Positions 38,169 to 51,900 of a DNA stretch of 64,000 nucleotides are shown one piece after another (positions within the stretch are counted from its first letter, which is position 1; every line of letters begins with the position of its first letter). The stretch spans positions 9,548,001 through 9,612,000 of the forward strand of contig NC_135261.1 of assembly GCF_964204865.1 (NCBI RefSeq), read 5' to 3'. The translations under genes were made by a program, and so were the position numbers. The notes under the pieces are model-generated. The model saw nothing but the letters and a program-made list of their open reading frames with translations, made no database searches and was not told the origin of the DNA. The stretch is from Styela clava. Taxonomy: Eukaryota > Chordata > Ascidiacea > Stolidobranchia > Styelidae.

Positions 38169-41074
38169 TTAATTTGGTATAGGCATGTTTACTTCCGCAT
38201 ATTTCTTCTGCAAATGTTCCAGTGCAATTGTAGGTGTGTCGTTTGTATCTGGCGATAAAACGACGCCTTCACATTCAATTTCTGACAACTCGGCTTCATG
38301 ATCAGGCATTACAAAATATACCAGCGAACTTCTTTTCTTGTTCATTGGTCCGTCTACTTCTGGCATCGGAATACGGTGAATCTAATCAAACAATAGACTG
38401 GTATTGTGAACACGGAAATAATCGATTTTACTAGCCATAACGAGCCGTAAAACGAGAAAGAATTTTGTAGTGAAAGTCAGTTGAAATTGTACTAGATTTT
38501 CCAGCGTTTAGAATCTGTTTTGCAATATCTTTCTAAATAAATGCTGTAATAAAGGGTTTCTCGGCTCCTTACCGTGGATTTCAATTTCCCTTTTGTCCAG
38601 AATTGCAAACAGTCTCCAATATTGACAAGAGCAGTGCCTGGGATAGATTTTGCTTCAATGAATGTTCCATCTTGACGCATAACCTGATAGAAAAAGGCAA
38701 TTTAACCTGGACCAATTCTTATAATTGTTACTCGTTGATAGAACACGCAAAAGTCTTGAAATTGAGAAAACAATGAAACTTTAAAAACTTTGATGAATTG
38801 GTTTCTAATATTATAAATCGAAATCTGTGTGCATATTATGAACAAGGTTGTTGGGTGCCAGTTTATAAGTGAGGCAATAGCGGAATCAAAATAGACATAT
38901 TCAATAATATCAAATCATCACCTGAAGACCGCCTACGAAATCTTGAAATAAAATCGTAAAAGATCCGAAATCGGTGTGTTCCCCCAATCTCATTTCTCCG
39001 TCTTTTATTACGTAGTCCTTTGGTATCACTGGATAGTATAAAGATCTCAGAGTTGTTATATTTTTCACATTGTTGATTCGAGAATGGCGTTTTTGAAGAT
39101 ATGCCACATCCTGAAAAATAAGTCATGTAATTAGCGGAGAAAACACGACGGAACACGTTCATTATCACAAGTCACTTGCCTTAATTTTCATTCCGATCGA
39201 AAGCGCTTCGATAATTCTCATAGCCAATTGTCCTAGCTTTTTTGTAAAATTCTTCAGAGTGTCTGAAAATCCAGGAAGATCCTCATCAGGCCATTTTGAA
39301 TCCGGCGAAGCAAGGCCTGGTCCCGAAACATCAAAAGATTCCTTATATTCTCCAGGCTTTGTCGGGTCATTACTGCAAAAAAAAACAGTTAATCAGGATG
39401 TAAAATGTTATTGGGATTAAGAGACACAAATATACACACAAATATATAAATGTTCTTAAGGTATATCTGACATGACCTTAATACAGAAACCCAAGCGTGA
39501 AAATGAACCCAAATAAGTATTTATTTGAAATATAAAATATGATTTGAAGTCAAATCACTTAAGTTAGTTGTAGAAACTTAAATATGCAATTGAAAGATGA
39601 ATCAATTAGATTCTTCCGAATACTTTTGCTTACATCACAAATGTAAAAACAGACAATATTGTTCAAATATATTCGTCACAGCACCGGCGCGATGCCTTCA
39701 CCGCGTACATACGTACCTTTTTGCACGTTTTGACAAGCTTTCTAATGGTTTTTGGCGACTTTTCACTGTTTTTGCACGTTTTGACAAGGACCATTTACTG
39801 GGCGCTACTTAGCCAAAATAGTTTCATCCCATGTCAATTGCCAGCCAACAGCAATTTAGCAAAATGGAATTTAAGGTCTAATTCGAGACCAGTAATACTA
39901 GACAAAATATTTAAACTGTCATCAAACCAACCCGTATTGGCGTTGCGATCGACGTTTAGGCCCGTTTGCAATAAATTTTTGGTATCCTATGTACAATAAG
40001 AAAAGCAAAGTACCTTGACAACACGTGTAATTGTATCTAATTGTATTGAACTCGTTTGGTAGCATGTTCGCGCGAAGAAACAAACAATAACATTGAACGA
40101 AGATTTATTTGTTTAATTCAAAGCAGATACCGAAAGTACGCCAAATAATTTTCTTTTGTCTTGCGAATTATGACTATAGGAACTAACAATGACGAATAAA
40201 ATACTTGCATACTTCTCTACGCCCGGGGCAACATATCCAAACAAGTTTTGGTTAAGTGTATATTTGAGCTTAATATCATCATTAAGATCAAAGAATTCCT
40301 TCGATACTTTGTGAACTTCAGCCGCTTCATCACTAAAACATCAAATTATAAATATAAGTAAATAGAATGGCCAAATCCTAAAATATACACTAAGGCACGA
40401 ATAAATTAATAATCGCATATTTTTTACATGCGTTCATACTTCATAGTATGAAGACTCAAATATAGTATGTTGCAATGGAATAAAAAGTTACACCTTATTT
40501 TATGAGTCACATCACAGCACAACGTTTTACATGTATCTAAAGATCAAGTGAATATCATTTGCCTTTGTGAAATGACTGTCTCCAATTTATGGTTTCTAAA
40601 AATATGTGCGTTGTTGGATGGCCCGTCAATGTACAGGCAACTAGTCAATTACGTAGGTATTGCTGTGTTTAGCTCGTCTCTATTTTTTATTCGTTCTTAT
40701 CCTGTGCATGTTCATGTACTTCACAGCCAATCAATTATCAAACAACAAAAGTTCAAGTCAAAATAACATTCAAACTGCGGATAATTATCTTGCTTCTAAT
40801 ATGCAGCCACGTCAATTAGACGGAAATTGCACGTTAACTCATCTGTCAATCTGTGCATTTGATATATGACTATACATTATTAAGTTTACAAATATGCCTA
40901 ATCAATATTCAGAAAGCAGTACACGTACTCTGAAATTCCCGTATCTTTTAAATACACAAAACCAATCGTTGAAAATGCTTCATAAATTTCTTCACCAACT
41001 TTTTTTAAATCTTCGTACGTAGGCTGAGAAAAGTTTATTTTACATTTGGCGAAATCAATTACTCCCAACTCCAT
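38169..41074 (-). CDS. 2-oxoglutarate/Fe(II)-dependent dioxygenase, copy B, 6 exons, 323 aa
   Basis: Same family as copy A: a non-heme iron oxygenase of the isopenicillin-N-synthase-like group, substrate unknown. Exons (minus): 40929-41074, 40213-40332, 39180-39372, 38922-39110, 38573-38683, 38169-38381; total 972 nt. The ATG at 41074 (MELGVIDFAK) aligns with the copy A start. A longer in-frame extension upstream is not supported by copy A. Ligands: His198, Asp200, His255; Arg270 and Ser272 for the co-substrate carboxylate. Conserved blocks shared with copy A include GYVAPGVENNDPTKPGEY across the exon 2/3 junction, ITTLRSLYYP, and GTALVNIGDCLQFW. Intron 3 begins AAG|GCAAGT, which only works as a GC-AG intron; copy A has a normal GT at the same position. 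Introns are short and uninterrupted, so this copy looks like the less disturbed one. Confidence 0.9.
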
Positions 41075-41636
41075 TGTACCCGAGAAACATGTCCGGAAGA
41101 CTAAAATTGGTAACGCGACGCAGTCACTGGTGGATATTATACACAACGACGGTGTCTAACCGACCGTGTCACTAAAGAACGTAACATTTTACGAGGATCA
41201 ATAGTATGAATACGCCTGCCTCAAAAATATTACTTCACAGCTTGCTCGAACCTCGGTATGCACGATGTTGGTGCGGGCCATAAAAGTGGACTGACAATCA
41301 GTCACAAATCTACGCCGCACCGCCCTAATTATTTATGCTGATTTCTGTATTCTATTCTAGTTCAATACGTTATTTTCAAATTCCAGAAAAAAAAACATTG
41401 GAAAAAAGTATAAGTCTTTTATTTGTCCAATTAGTATATATTTACGGTCCAATCAACTGAGTTTGTTACTCAATATAAATGTCTGATGAACATCACTAGT
41501 TCAGAAAGTAAATAGCCTACCGACAAGTTTGAGGTCACAAAATTGACGTAGTGGCATATTTTTTCAAATTGTATGGAAACAATGCGACGCGTCGGTAACA
41601 TCGCATAGTGAAATTTGAGATTTTGATAACATAGGC

Positions 41637-43870
41637 CAAGGGTCGGCAACCTTTTGAACTCACAAGACATGCTTCCGTTTGATCCTTTCCAGAACCGGTA
41701 AGCCTCAGTAGTAGTGAAGTTATTATTTTATGAATAATGAGCACCTTCGCGTGCCAAACATTCTTATGTTTGGTTTGCATAGTCAACTACCTGATTTGAA
41801 TAGTAAACGGATAAAAAACAAATTTATTTTATAAGATTACGTGCATGGAAATTAGCTTACTACTATTTCTACCTTCGACCTGTCTTTGCACGACTTAGGA
41901 CATAGGTATAAAGGTCACTCACGATTAGTTTTGTAGCCAGAAACAATGTGAACGCGACAATACTAAATAAGATAAAATTTATCCCATCATCTTTGTTAGG
42001 GCTACATGTAGCTCACGCTGAAATGATGAAAATCTTGGCTTCCGTGAGGTAGCCAGCCAGCCAAGCGCACAGCCAGGATTTTCAAAAGGGGGGGTTCAAA
42101 ATCGGAAATTTCCATTTCATTCTGAAACAGTCGCCGCGATTACGCGTTCATAAAAAGAGCCGACTTTTTCAGCGTATACCGTAAAATATTCAATTCAGGA
42201 CAGCTACGAGAATCTATAAAATTTTCTTCTATATTGATATAATTGTGTCCAACGTAACTCGCGGTTCCGTCTTCTTGTGTCAAAATATAAACATTACTTG
42301 TCTGAAATACCGCTCAATCTGTTGGTGTATTAAATATGAGATAGACATGCGTGATTGTATTCAGCGTGGATACTTTTTTGTGATCTTACGAGTTCGTTAT
42401 CGCCGTTAGAGGAATCTCAAGATCTGTAATAAAAATCTCGTAGAGTACAATTAAATACATATGAAGTATATATATCAGTAAATCAAAAATACATATTTAT
42501 CTCCTCGAAATCCCCGCGGAACGACTTTTTCGACGGATAATAATTATTTATCTGCTGTGCGAGATAATCAATCCATGACCGATACGGCCATATTTAAAAG
42601 GTCTTGCTTTATTATAATTTAATTGTCTTCAATTTAAACCGCGTTTGCGTCAACAATATAGATCCGTATTTTTGCCATTTTGCGAACTCGACAAATCTAA
42701 GATGTACTTGCAACAATGACTCCGCTCTATCGCAATGCTGCCACTCAGATTATTTTTAAGATGAAACCGTTAGAAAAATTCCTAAGTCTGCAATAAAATA
42801 AAATTTATTTTAGTTAGAAATTGATTGAATATATATACTAATTACTAATCTCATATATCGCCACGACTCGGAAAAAAGTAGCGTTTCTATCCTTATAATA
42901 TGAATCGTATGATATTAACACGAAAATTTCCGACGGCAAGTAAAATAGAAAAATCCGCGCACAATTAACTGTGTTTCGATTTTAGTGACGTTATGATTCT
43001 CAACGCCGCTCAAACTCACTGTATGTGTGCCATAGGCATACGAAATTGTGCAAGTTACAATGCCTAAAGAAGCATTTTTGATCTGTCGCGGGCCAGCTAC
43101 AACAAATTGTTCAGGGTTTTGTTTTTGATATTTTATATTGCCGCTGTTCGATGAAAAAAATTGCGTCGCCGTTTGACTCCTTTATTTGACTTAAGCAACT
43201 CGCCGCCGATTATTGTTCATTAACTCTCAATAAATTCACAATTCTGGACAAGTAGAAAAAGAAAGTAATTATTATCGTTGTCGTTAAATAATGTTTTTGA
43301 ATCAGGGAGAATAAACACCAACCTAAAAGTGTTTACAGCCTAACGCGTCACTCTGACTAAAAAACAATCGCGATTTTAGCAAAAAGCTGTACGAAAAGTT
43401 GCCCGAAAGTAAGAATTAATAATATAATATTCAATATTACACGATTTTTACATAGCAAAAAGTAACCTAACAGTAGTATGAAAAGTCGCAAGTAGTTAAA
43501 CGAGTAGTTTTAAGTAGCGAAGCGTTTCCGAAAGTAGCCAAATCTGGCACCACTGCACGCACATGCTTATCTACACTGATTTCCCGTACAGATTTCGACC
43601 TCTGATCATAGTTTTTCCGGAAGAAGCGAAATGTGGCAACAACGCACCGCACATACTTAATTACACTGGTTTCCCGTACAGATTTCGGCCTCTCGTCGAT
43701 TGCAGTTAAATATTGCATGCTTTTCAATTAATTTGTCGAATTGTTAATTTTTGTTCAATAATAAATATTCTAAAATAAATACCTGAATCTGCCTCAAATC
43801 ACTTGGCGTGCCGTAAGAAATCCTCTCTCGTGCCACAATTGGCACGCGTGCCAGGGGTTGCCGACCTATG
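41637..43870. mobile_element. Non-autonomous hAT (Charlie-like) element, 2.2 kb
   Basis: Left end CAAGGGTCGGCAACC; right end is the complement of CATAGGTCGGCAACC (13/15). Flanks ACATAGGC (41629-41636) and TCATAGGC (43871-43878) match 7/8 as an 8-bp target duplication. Interior non-coding, with a roughly 91-bp direct duplication at 43520-43698. It lies just upstream of dioxygenase copy B. Confidence 0.82.
43520..43698. repeat. Two-copy direct repeat, period about 91 bp
   Basis: GATTTCCCGTACAGATTTCG at 43579 recurs as GGTTTCCCGTACAGATTTCG about 91 bp later, with surrounding similarity (GCACACA.GCTTA.CTACACTG). Internal to the hAT element. Confidence 0.75.
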
Positions 43871-44339
43871 TCATAGGCTATATATATATATATATACTTA
43901 TAAACAGGGCTGCCATAACATCCTTATTTCTAAAACTTGTCCTTATATGGAAGGGTTCTGTCTTAGAGACTTTTTTGCCCTTTTTTCTAGGAAACGTCTG
44001 TATTTTGACATGTGTCCTTATTTTTGTTTCATTCTAGAAGTAAAGGTTCAAATACCAGGCACTTAAATTGGTCAATTCGAATGACTGATTTGCTAGAAAT
44101 GATATTAGAACCTCATTGTTTGTTACGCTCATTCATGGCGTAAGACGTAAGTGAACATAGGAGTGAGATGGACCCGATAGTTTCTAAGAATAAAGAACTG
44201 CTGGTGCTAATCCTTCCTAGCGCAAAGTACAATAGACACGGGTCGCACTGGCATGAATACATTTTGTCTGTTACATTTCGCAATCCCACGTCTAATCACC
44301 CTGTTTAGATTCGCAGGTTCGAATTATTATAAATAATTA

Positions 44340-44503
44340 TGTATGAGAGGATTGCTGGACTACTCGTCGCCGTTGACTCACTGGTCGGTTACGGCTTCCT
44401 GCCCTATCAAGTCCCTGTTGAGAGGCCGTGGTTTATCATATGATCAATTAACCCGTCTTATCAGCTTTTCCCTGCCCCGGAATAAATAGGAAAATCCTAT
44501 ACT
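44340..44503 (+). repeat. tRNA-derived SINE, 5'-truncated copy
   Basis: Starts GAGAGGATTGCTGGACTACT, then GGTCGGTTACGGCTTCCT, GAGAGGCCGTGG, CCGTCTTATCAGC and ends in an AAATCCTAT tail, matching the body of the SINE at 61953-62300. Confidence 0.7.
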
Positions 44504-45256
44504 TCCTGAATGTCTGATAATCTTTGCCCAACTATATCTGCAGCCCACGATATAACTAATTTTTTCAACTTCAAATTAAGTTAAATTTTATTTCAAAATG
44601 TAAGCCCAACAGTAAAGCCATTGACAAATCCGTCACTGTGTTTCTTCGCCATATTTTTTTCTAAGTTGGAAATATACAGCGAAAAATGGTAGAGAGAATG
44701 CTGTTCCAATATATATGCTCATCTTGATCAGAAGTTTGTATCTATAAAAATGAGTTAAATATTAATTATCAAAACAAAATTATTCTCAAAAAAATCAAAA
44801 CTAATCGTAGGCTTGCAAATTGTACCGTGTAAAAGTTGTCGAAGTTTTAAGTCGTATTTGTCCTCATTTTATTATTACGGTTCCCGTGCATTTGAACCCA
44901 CGACAATTGCACCTGCATACTATTGCACATATGGAAATTTTTTTGTTTTGCGGATATTTGAACCCATACTAACCCTAACCCATGGGTTTTAACCCCCTGC
45001 ATATAAATTGAACCCGCGGATATACACATGGGTTCAAATGTACGGTCACCCTATCTCCTTATATTACTTATAATAAGTCGACTTTTGAGCTCGCTGCCTT
45101 TTCCGAACAAAGGATTTTTATCATTTAACATGCATACCTGCTTGGGTTCTAGTCGACATTGTGAATGTATGAACAGCTTGTACTTCGTGCAATACACATT
45201 TCAATAATGACCTACTTTGCAGAAAATGCAATATAAATAGAAATGTCGTTGGGTTT

Positions 45257-45314
45257 TTCACTACTACTGAGGCTTACCGGTTCTGGAAAGGATCAAACGG
45301 AAGCATGTCTTGTG
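45257..45314 (-). repeat. 58-bp exact inverted copy of hAT subterminal sequence
   Basis: The complement is identical over 58 bp to 41661-41718, the region just inside the left end of the 41637-43870 hAT element. The terminal CAAGGGTCGG itself is absent here. Confidence 0.9.
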
Positions 45315-47946
45315 CAGTCGGTTTTCCATGTCCCCCGTTTCTCCTGATAGTTGTGGAGAAACCCCTTCGGACGATCGGTGCAAAGCGTCTTGTCAACATA
45401 GCATATGACGATATTAACTCTATCGATATAGTTTTATATGCTGGATGTTATAATCAAAAAGGAGGTTATTAAAGCAATGCCGGTAATTGGAGGTGTTATC
45501 GGGCTCACATTCCCTTTAACGCTGTATCCAAAGCAATTTTGATGAACGTTAATCAGTACTTACTGTTACATACCGGCTTTGCATTTTAAACATAGATCAC
45601 CATTGATATAGAATGCGTACATTTGCTTCGCTTAAGCTACCTATCAAATAGACTAAAACAAAATGATGTTGTCCGCTCTCAATCGGCGGAATAGCTTCAT
45701 TTCACTCACCCAGCGAACCCTCATCACTTCTACCTCTCATTCATACGTCAGAGTCAAGAAGACTCCGGTCAGAGATTGTATAGTTGCCAGATGTCCACTC
45801 ATATATAAATCATTTTTAGCTTATAAATAAACTTAAAAGTGGTTTCCAAACTTTGGGTCATCGTTAACGGGCTAATTTGTCAATTTTCAGGGGTGATTTA
45901 GACGTTCACTGTCTTAACAGTTTCTCTTGTGATCCTCGTCGCTGATCTATGAGAAGGCTGGACGTAAAGTGTTGGCATCATGTCAATCGGCATTATTGAG
46001 TCACAATGTAACTAGTCTCGTACCTCAGGGTTGTCATACTCATATCGGCTTTTTTAACGCCAAGTTTAACAATTTGGCTCTTTTTAAAACACGTTTGGCG
46101 TCATAATTTCCGTTTGGCGTTTTGGCTTTTTTGATGTCTAGTCTAGTGTTTGTTATTAAAATCATATGAAATACAATATTTAGTGTGCAACAATACCCTA
46201 TTGCTTAACATTTGTATTTCCCTGAGCATCGATTTCCTTGTTTATTACCTAAAAAATAACCAATCTGAAGGAGAACAGTTGAAACTACTCTCTAAAATAG
46301 GGTAATTAGTACTGGGGTTAGGACACGCAGAGTAGGGCCATCTTGTCCATACAGTGGGATATAATATATGAAACTTCAAGCTGAATAGAAGTTCCTACGA
46401 CCAAGTTTTGGTATTTCTAAACATCTTTAGTAAACCTCACATAATGGCTACTGAATCACCGGTATGTCGAATGGCATCACACTCAGTCAAGGAACACTGA
46501 ACTTGCGACCATGTTTCTCACTTCTTGGACCTATAGTATCTAGACCAGTATTCATCAACAATATGAACTCTTGTTATTATGCGCACCACAGATACCGTAA
46601 CTGTAATTCGAATGAGCATTTTAAAAATGACTTTTTGCTCAAAAGTTGTGAGATATCGGACACTTGTATTGGCCTCTTCACAAAGGGTGGCACGGAGACT
46701 AAAGCCATGTCAGCAAAGCCATTGGTTATTTTTGTAATTACTTTTACACAAAGTATTTTGTACCGTTTTGAGCACACGGTAAAAGAAAAAACGATGGCGC
46801 AAAATTACGTGGGTAACTCTGGCATTCACGCGCAAACCCAACGAACCTGCTTTTTTAAAAACAATAACTTAATACAATTCTTTTCGGTGTCATGAAATAT
46901 TTCAGAATTTCCTCGAATGAATTACATCTACATTGACAGTAAAACGAGACTGATGCTGCAAAAAATCTTTGATTGTTTATTGATGCATGCACTTCCCAAC
47001 AACACAAAATAAAGAAAAGTGATTTGAGCAGAAGCAAAAAGATTAAATAGAAAAAATTACCAGAATAATACAGAGATCTCAAATAATTTGAACACTGGAA
47101 ATATTACATTTGAAAAGGCTATAATACCAATAAAATAATAATGGAAAATTAAACATGCACATAAATCAAGACATTTGGGAGGTAAAATGTAATTTAGTTT
47201 TGCAGGAGCTCCAGCCAATCCTAAGCAGTTCGAAGTTTGTTGGAAATGCTTTCGTTTTCGAAAGATTATTGTCTTGGAGCTAAATTTTATCTTGAATTAG
47301 AGCATTTTTATTATTCTGGACTAAATTGTTCAATAAAAGAGTTTGGATGAGAATGGATTGCAGTTGCTCAATATGGCAACGCTAAGCTCGAACTAACTTT
47401 CTGAAAAAATTTGCTGGCAACGCAAAATCGAGAGATCATCATAGGTAAAAATAAAGAGGACACTTTGTAACAATTAAAATTAACAAGATCTAATAAAACT
47501 ATTGTACATAGTTTGTAATAGTGCAACGTTTATAAAAAAATTGTACAGAATTGATGTGAAGGTCAGGGTCCTATTTGGGGCCATTTTTCAGAACTACAGA
47601 GTGACATGATGTTATGAGACATCCTCCAAAAATTGAGAAGGTACCAGTGGTGCGAACATAAATTTATTAATTTTTTTTTGTAGTGTCAACAAATCAAAAA
47701 TATATTGCGTGTTGTATATATCTTGTAACCATTTTGCAGGAACACAGCAAATGCTGATATATTCGTCATGGTAAGCAGGATGCATTACCAATACACTGTC
47801 AGATACTGTATGGCAATACTTAATAAGGTACATCAACCTTCATTATACCCAACCGTTCTGTGCAAATTATTATTATTTCTGTAAAAAATTCTTCATGTAT
47901 GACATAGCGTTTAAAATATAGGTAGGGTTACAGGCATGGGTTAAAA

Positions 47947-48195
47947 CAGGGCTCTTCAAACTGGTGGTCCCGACCCAGTGGGTAGCGAAAGGGCTCAATG
48001 GGGTGCATGATAAAAACTTTTTCTACACTAACTCATATTAAAACAAAATATCGATCAAATTTGAAAGATTATTTATTTTTTTTATTCGTTTCCGTAATAT
48101 TAAATTCAACTTTATTTTTAGTTTAGTTCCTGGGAGTCACGAAAAAATTTGGCTGCGCAATGTGGGTCGTGATGAAAGAAGTTTGAAGAGCACCG
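47947..48195. mobile_element. hAT MITE, family 1, copy 2
   Basis: Left end CAGGGCTCTTCAAACT; right end is its near-complement (AGTTTGAAGAGCACCG). Flanks GGTTAAAA (47939-47946) and GGTTAAAC (48196-48203) match 7/8. Same family as 18349-18624. Confidence 0.85.
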
Positions 48196-48991
48196 GGTTA
48201 AACAATGGATTGATAACTTATGACGCCAGGTTCAAAGTAGTAATACAAAAAATTATAATTTTTAATATTTGATTTCAAACAGTGTCATTTTTTGTAACTG
48301 ATCCAAATAGTGAGGATCCAAATTTGATATTTTGTTCATTTCAAAAAAGTTGGCGTTTGGCAAATTTTTTGAACTATTTTTTTACAAAACAATCAACAAA
48401 ATGCAGAAATAAATCATCACCTTGAAATATAATATTTTCATTACATAATATTAATACATAAAATTAAAATATTTTAAAAATTGGATTACATTTAATTGAA
48501 TAATGGGCAAACAAATGCGATTTTTGGCTAAAATACTAATAAAAAGCCACAAAAATAGAAAAAATATCATAAACACAAGGTAAGATCGAAAACACTAAAA
48601 TAATATACAATTAGTTGACATGCCTGAGAAGATTGAAGATATGATTTGTAAAGGAATGAGTTATATTACAATTTGAGTGAGTATCCTGCTACAGTATCAT
48701 GTATGCTGTTTATCAATATTGGTCGTTTTTATAAATCATGGTTGGATACGTCGAAGGAAATGGAATACATGAGACTGTTTTTGCATAATGAAAGACTGAA
48801 TGAGATAAAATTGCATTGCAATCTTTGTTTCTGGTTTATGAGTTGGAAATACTATTTTGAAAATCGTTTTAGGTGTATGTCATGCTATAGTAATTCTTTA
48901 GTGTCATTACCCTTGCTTTCTAAAGACTGAAAATATATAAAAATATTGCTCTATCTTCATATTATTGACGTTATCGAATCGTTTCAATCAA

Positions 48992-51900
48992 TCACGAAAC
49001 TTGTGTCATCAATCCCATTCTTGTAACCTTTGCTGATAGAAAATTATGAAGAACAAACACGATGGGCTTTGGACAGGATCCAAGGTCAAATTCCTGGAAC
49101 AAAGAAACATACATTTATGAGCATACAAAAATATATTGTTGATACAGAGGGCAGCAATGACGACTTCGATATGCTTCTATAAATATTGGAGTTTGAGCCG
49201 GAGTCATTTTCTCCGACTCAGTGTGAATTGAGAGTATAGGTAAAAATTTTGAATTATTTGTAGTCAGAATTTTTGAGTCAAAATTTTTCGACGAAAACAC
49301 AAAAAGCATCAAGTTGACTTAGCATTCCCAACAGACTAAAATACAGACTTGCACCGCCAAAGTTCTTGGCCAAAATTTCGTTTTCTTAGAGTTGGGAGAT
49401 AGAGTCGATTGAAACAAATTTCCTTCGCCCTGGAGTCAGAATTTTTGTCAACCATGGAAAGTCTAAACCACAGTCATTTTTTAATGACTGAGAGTTTGGA
49501 TACTATATAAATCAGTATATACTTGAAGAAATTGGGACCTTGCAGCGGGTCCCAGACTGTGTATGGTAACTGGTAAGTGTAGGAAATCACGAACAATACC
49601 ATACTCTACAATAAAACAAAACCAACCTCTGGTCCTTTTCCAAAATCCAGTGTCAAAATTCTTTTTCCATCATCAGACGAATGCCTCAGATCTCGGAAAG
49701 GATGTTCCCATATTACAGGAGCAGACTCTACATCCAGTAATCCTAGTGGAAGTGCACGTAAAGTGAATCCATTTTCCCAATGTATTGTCAAACGAGCTTC
49801 ACGTTCTTTCCATTGGATTTCTAGACAGAGAAAAATATGAGGATATATAAGAGCTGTGGTTGAAAGGGCGATAAACAATTAGAAATATATTAAAGAAAAA
49901 AAATCAAATATCCTGGTGGGAACCCAATTTTGATTCTAAATCATTGGATTAGTGGTTGAAGTGTTAGACTTGAGTATGATGACAGGGGCGTACCCATGGG
50001 GGTGGTTTTGCGGGTCGGAACTTTTCTGTATCATACATAGCAATAATTTTTCGTAGCTTAAATTGATTTTTTTGACTGTAATGACTCCTGAAAACCATTG
50101 GCTGGAACGGCTAGCTGGGGCAATTAGGAAGTTCAGAACCCCCCTTCCACCTTTGGAAATTCCCGGCTATGCCCGGTATAATGATATCTCAGTTTAAACT
50201 CTTAGGCTCAAATTCCATGCCCACCACCTCACCCCGAGAGTAATAAATTGGGTAGGAAATGCCAAACTAAAAAGATCCTCGTAGTTCGCTTCATATTGCT
50301 GGCTTATCATGCAGAGGCTTGTTTGAAGCAAAGGACACATAAATACATCATATAAAAAAAGTACATCAACAGTTTGCATGGTACCAACAAAATTATCATT
50401 CAGTAAGTCTCACGTTATGATCAAATAGGCTTGCCTTCATTAAATTTCTGAAAACTATTAAAAATCTAAAACGAGTCAAATCACTGTTTATCTAAATATT
50501 CCTCATATTTTCAAATCAGTGTCATTGAATATACATTCAAAATGTGCTTCTGTTGAAATGACCAAATTTATTCGATATTCAGTATTATTTATTTTAGAAT
50601 GTGTCCAGAACAAGAAATAATTTATATTTGGACATCCCTACAATGATGTATGTTAAAATTTCAAATTATTTGGCTGATAACTCACTTATTGTTATTTCTT
50701 TCATAATTTCTACAGCACGATGACAACTTCTTATAATTGCTTGTTTCCATCGTTTAAAATGTTCTTGTGTACCGCATCTGAAACAGAGTTGAATAGGGCT
50801 TATATAAAGGTTGGCATAAATTTTGTTTATCGTATTTTACGGACCATTAGGCGTACTGTCAATAAATCGCTTAGATTGGGTTTTTATTCGTACATAAGGC
50901 ACAACCGTTACATCAGGCGTGCCAGCTTATAGGGTGCACGATTAATTTCCGAGAAAAACGTATTTGAAGCACGCCTTATGCACTGTGAAAAACAATAATT
51001 TCATACAAGACAGGGAAATCAAAAGGGTGGTCCTGCCATATTTATTAAGCTATCAAAATATCATCCACCTAAAATTTAAAAAATTTTCGCTAGATTATTG
51101 GATCCAGAGGCAATGACTGCAGTTGAATATCATAACATAATCATCATGATTCATGATGTACAAATTTATTAATGGCTCCAAATTCTAATTCAGTATATAT
51201 GTGAAAGACTTCTATGTATGTGAATAAGTAACAACCATGTTTACCTGATAATAAAAGTACATGAAACCTGATGCATATATTTACATAATGATTATCAGCA
51301 GTAATGCCCTTCAGCAAATATTTTTGATGCAATGTAAGACAGGAACGGCATCTTATCGTGCCAAAGTAAATAAATGTGCATGAACTTTGCTTCTGAGATC
51401 ATTAGAGACAAATAACAAACAGTGTTTCAAAAATTTAACTGTTATAAACAATTTTGATATCACGGCTTACTTGAATGTGTGCATTTCGATTCCTTCCCTT
51501 GAACCAGTTCTTACACTAAACATAATATTATCGAATGAATGTGATATTCCACCATTTTCTGCATTTTGTTTGTGAACAAGCCTGAACAGAAGAAAAAAAT
51601 GAAAATATTCTGCCATAACACTGATGATGATAGGATTTGTATATTTATCCCAGGGAAGAGGAACCCGCAGTCCAAATTGGGTACAACAATAGTTATCAAT
51701 TGCTTCCATGTGCATTGGCTTTGGTGATAGAAAAAGCTGTAACTGATTAAAGGTTACATGATCCACCCTGTGATCGTGAGGGTCCAAGCAATCCTCTCGC
51801 ACATAAATATCGTACATGGGATTTCAACATGTACAACCACTAAAAATCATCAGTTGTGCGGGCTCAGGGCTTAGCACAATGTGCCAATTGTCAATTTATG

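Larger units (their letters stand above)
43871..48991. other. Intergenic, repeat-rich, no supported gene
   Basis: Contains a TA microsatellite (43880-43900), a SINE fragment, a 58-bp inverted copy of hAT sequence (45257-45314) and a hAT MITE. An ATG-initiated ORF at 46464-46895 (143 codons) is the longest open frame here. It has no recognisable domain, no splice context and ordinary AT-driven composition, so I do not call it a gene. Confidence 0.5.

Noticed and set aside
46464-46895. 143-codon ATG ORF on plus
   Set aside because: Longest ORF in its region, but no recognisable domain, no splice context and ordinary composition; can occur by chance in 64 kb of AT-rich DNA.
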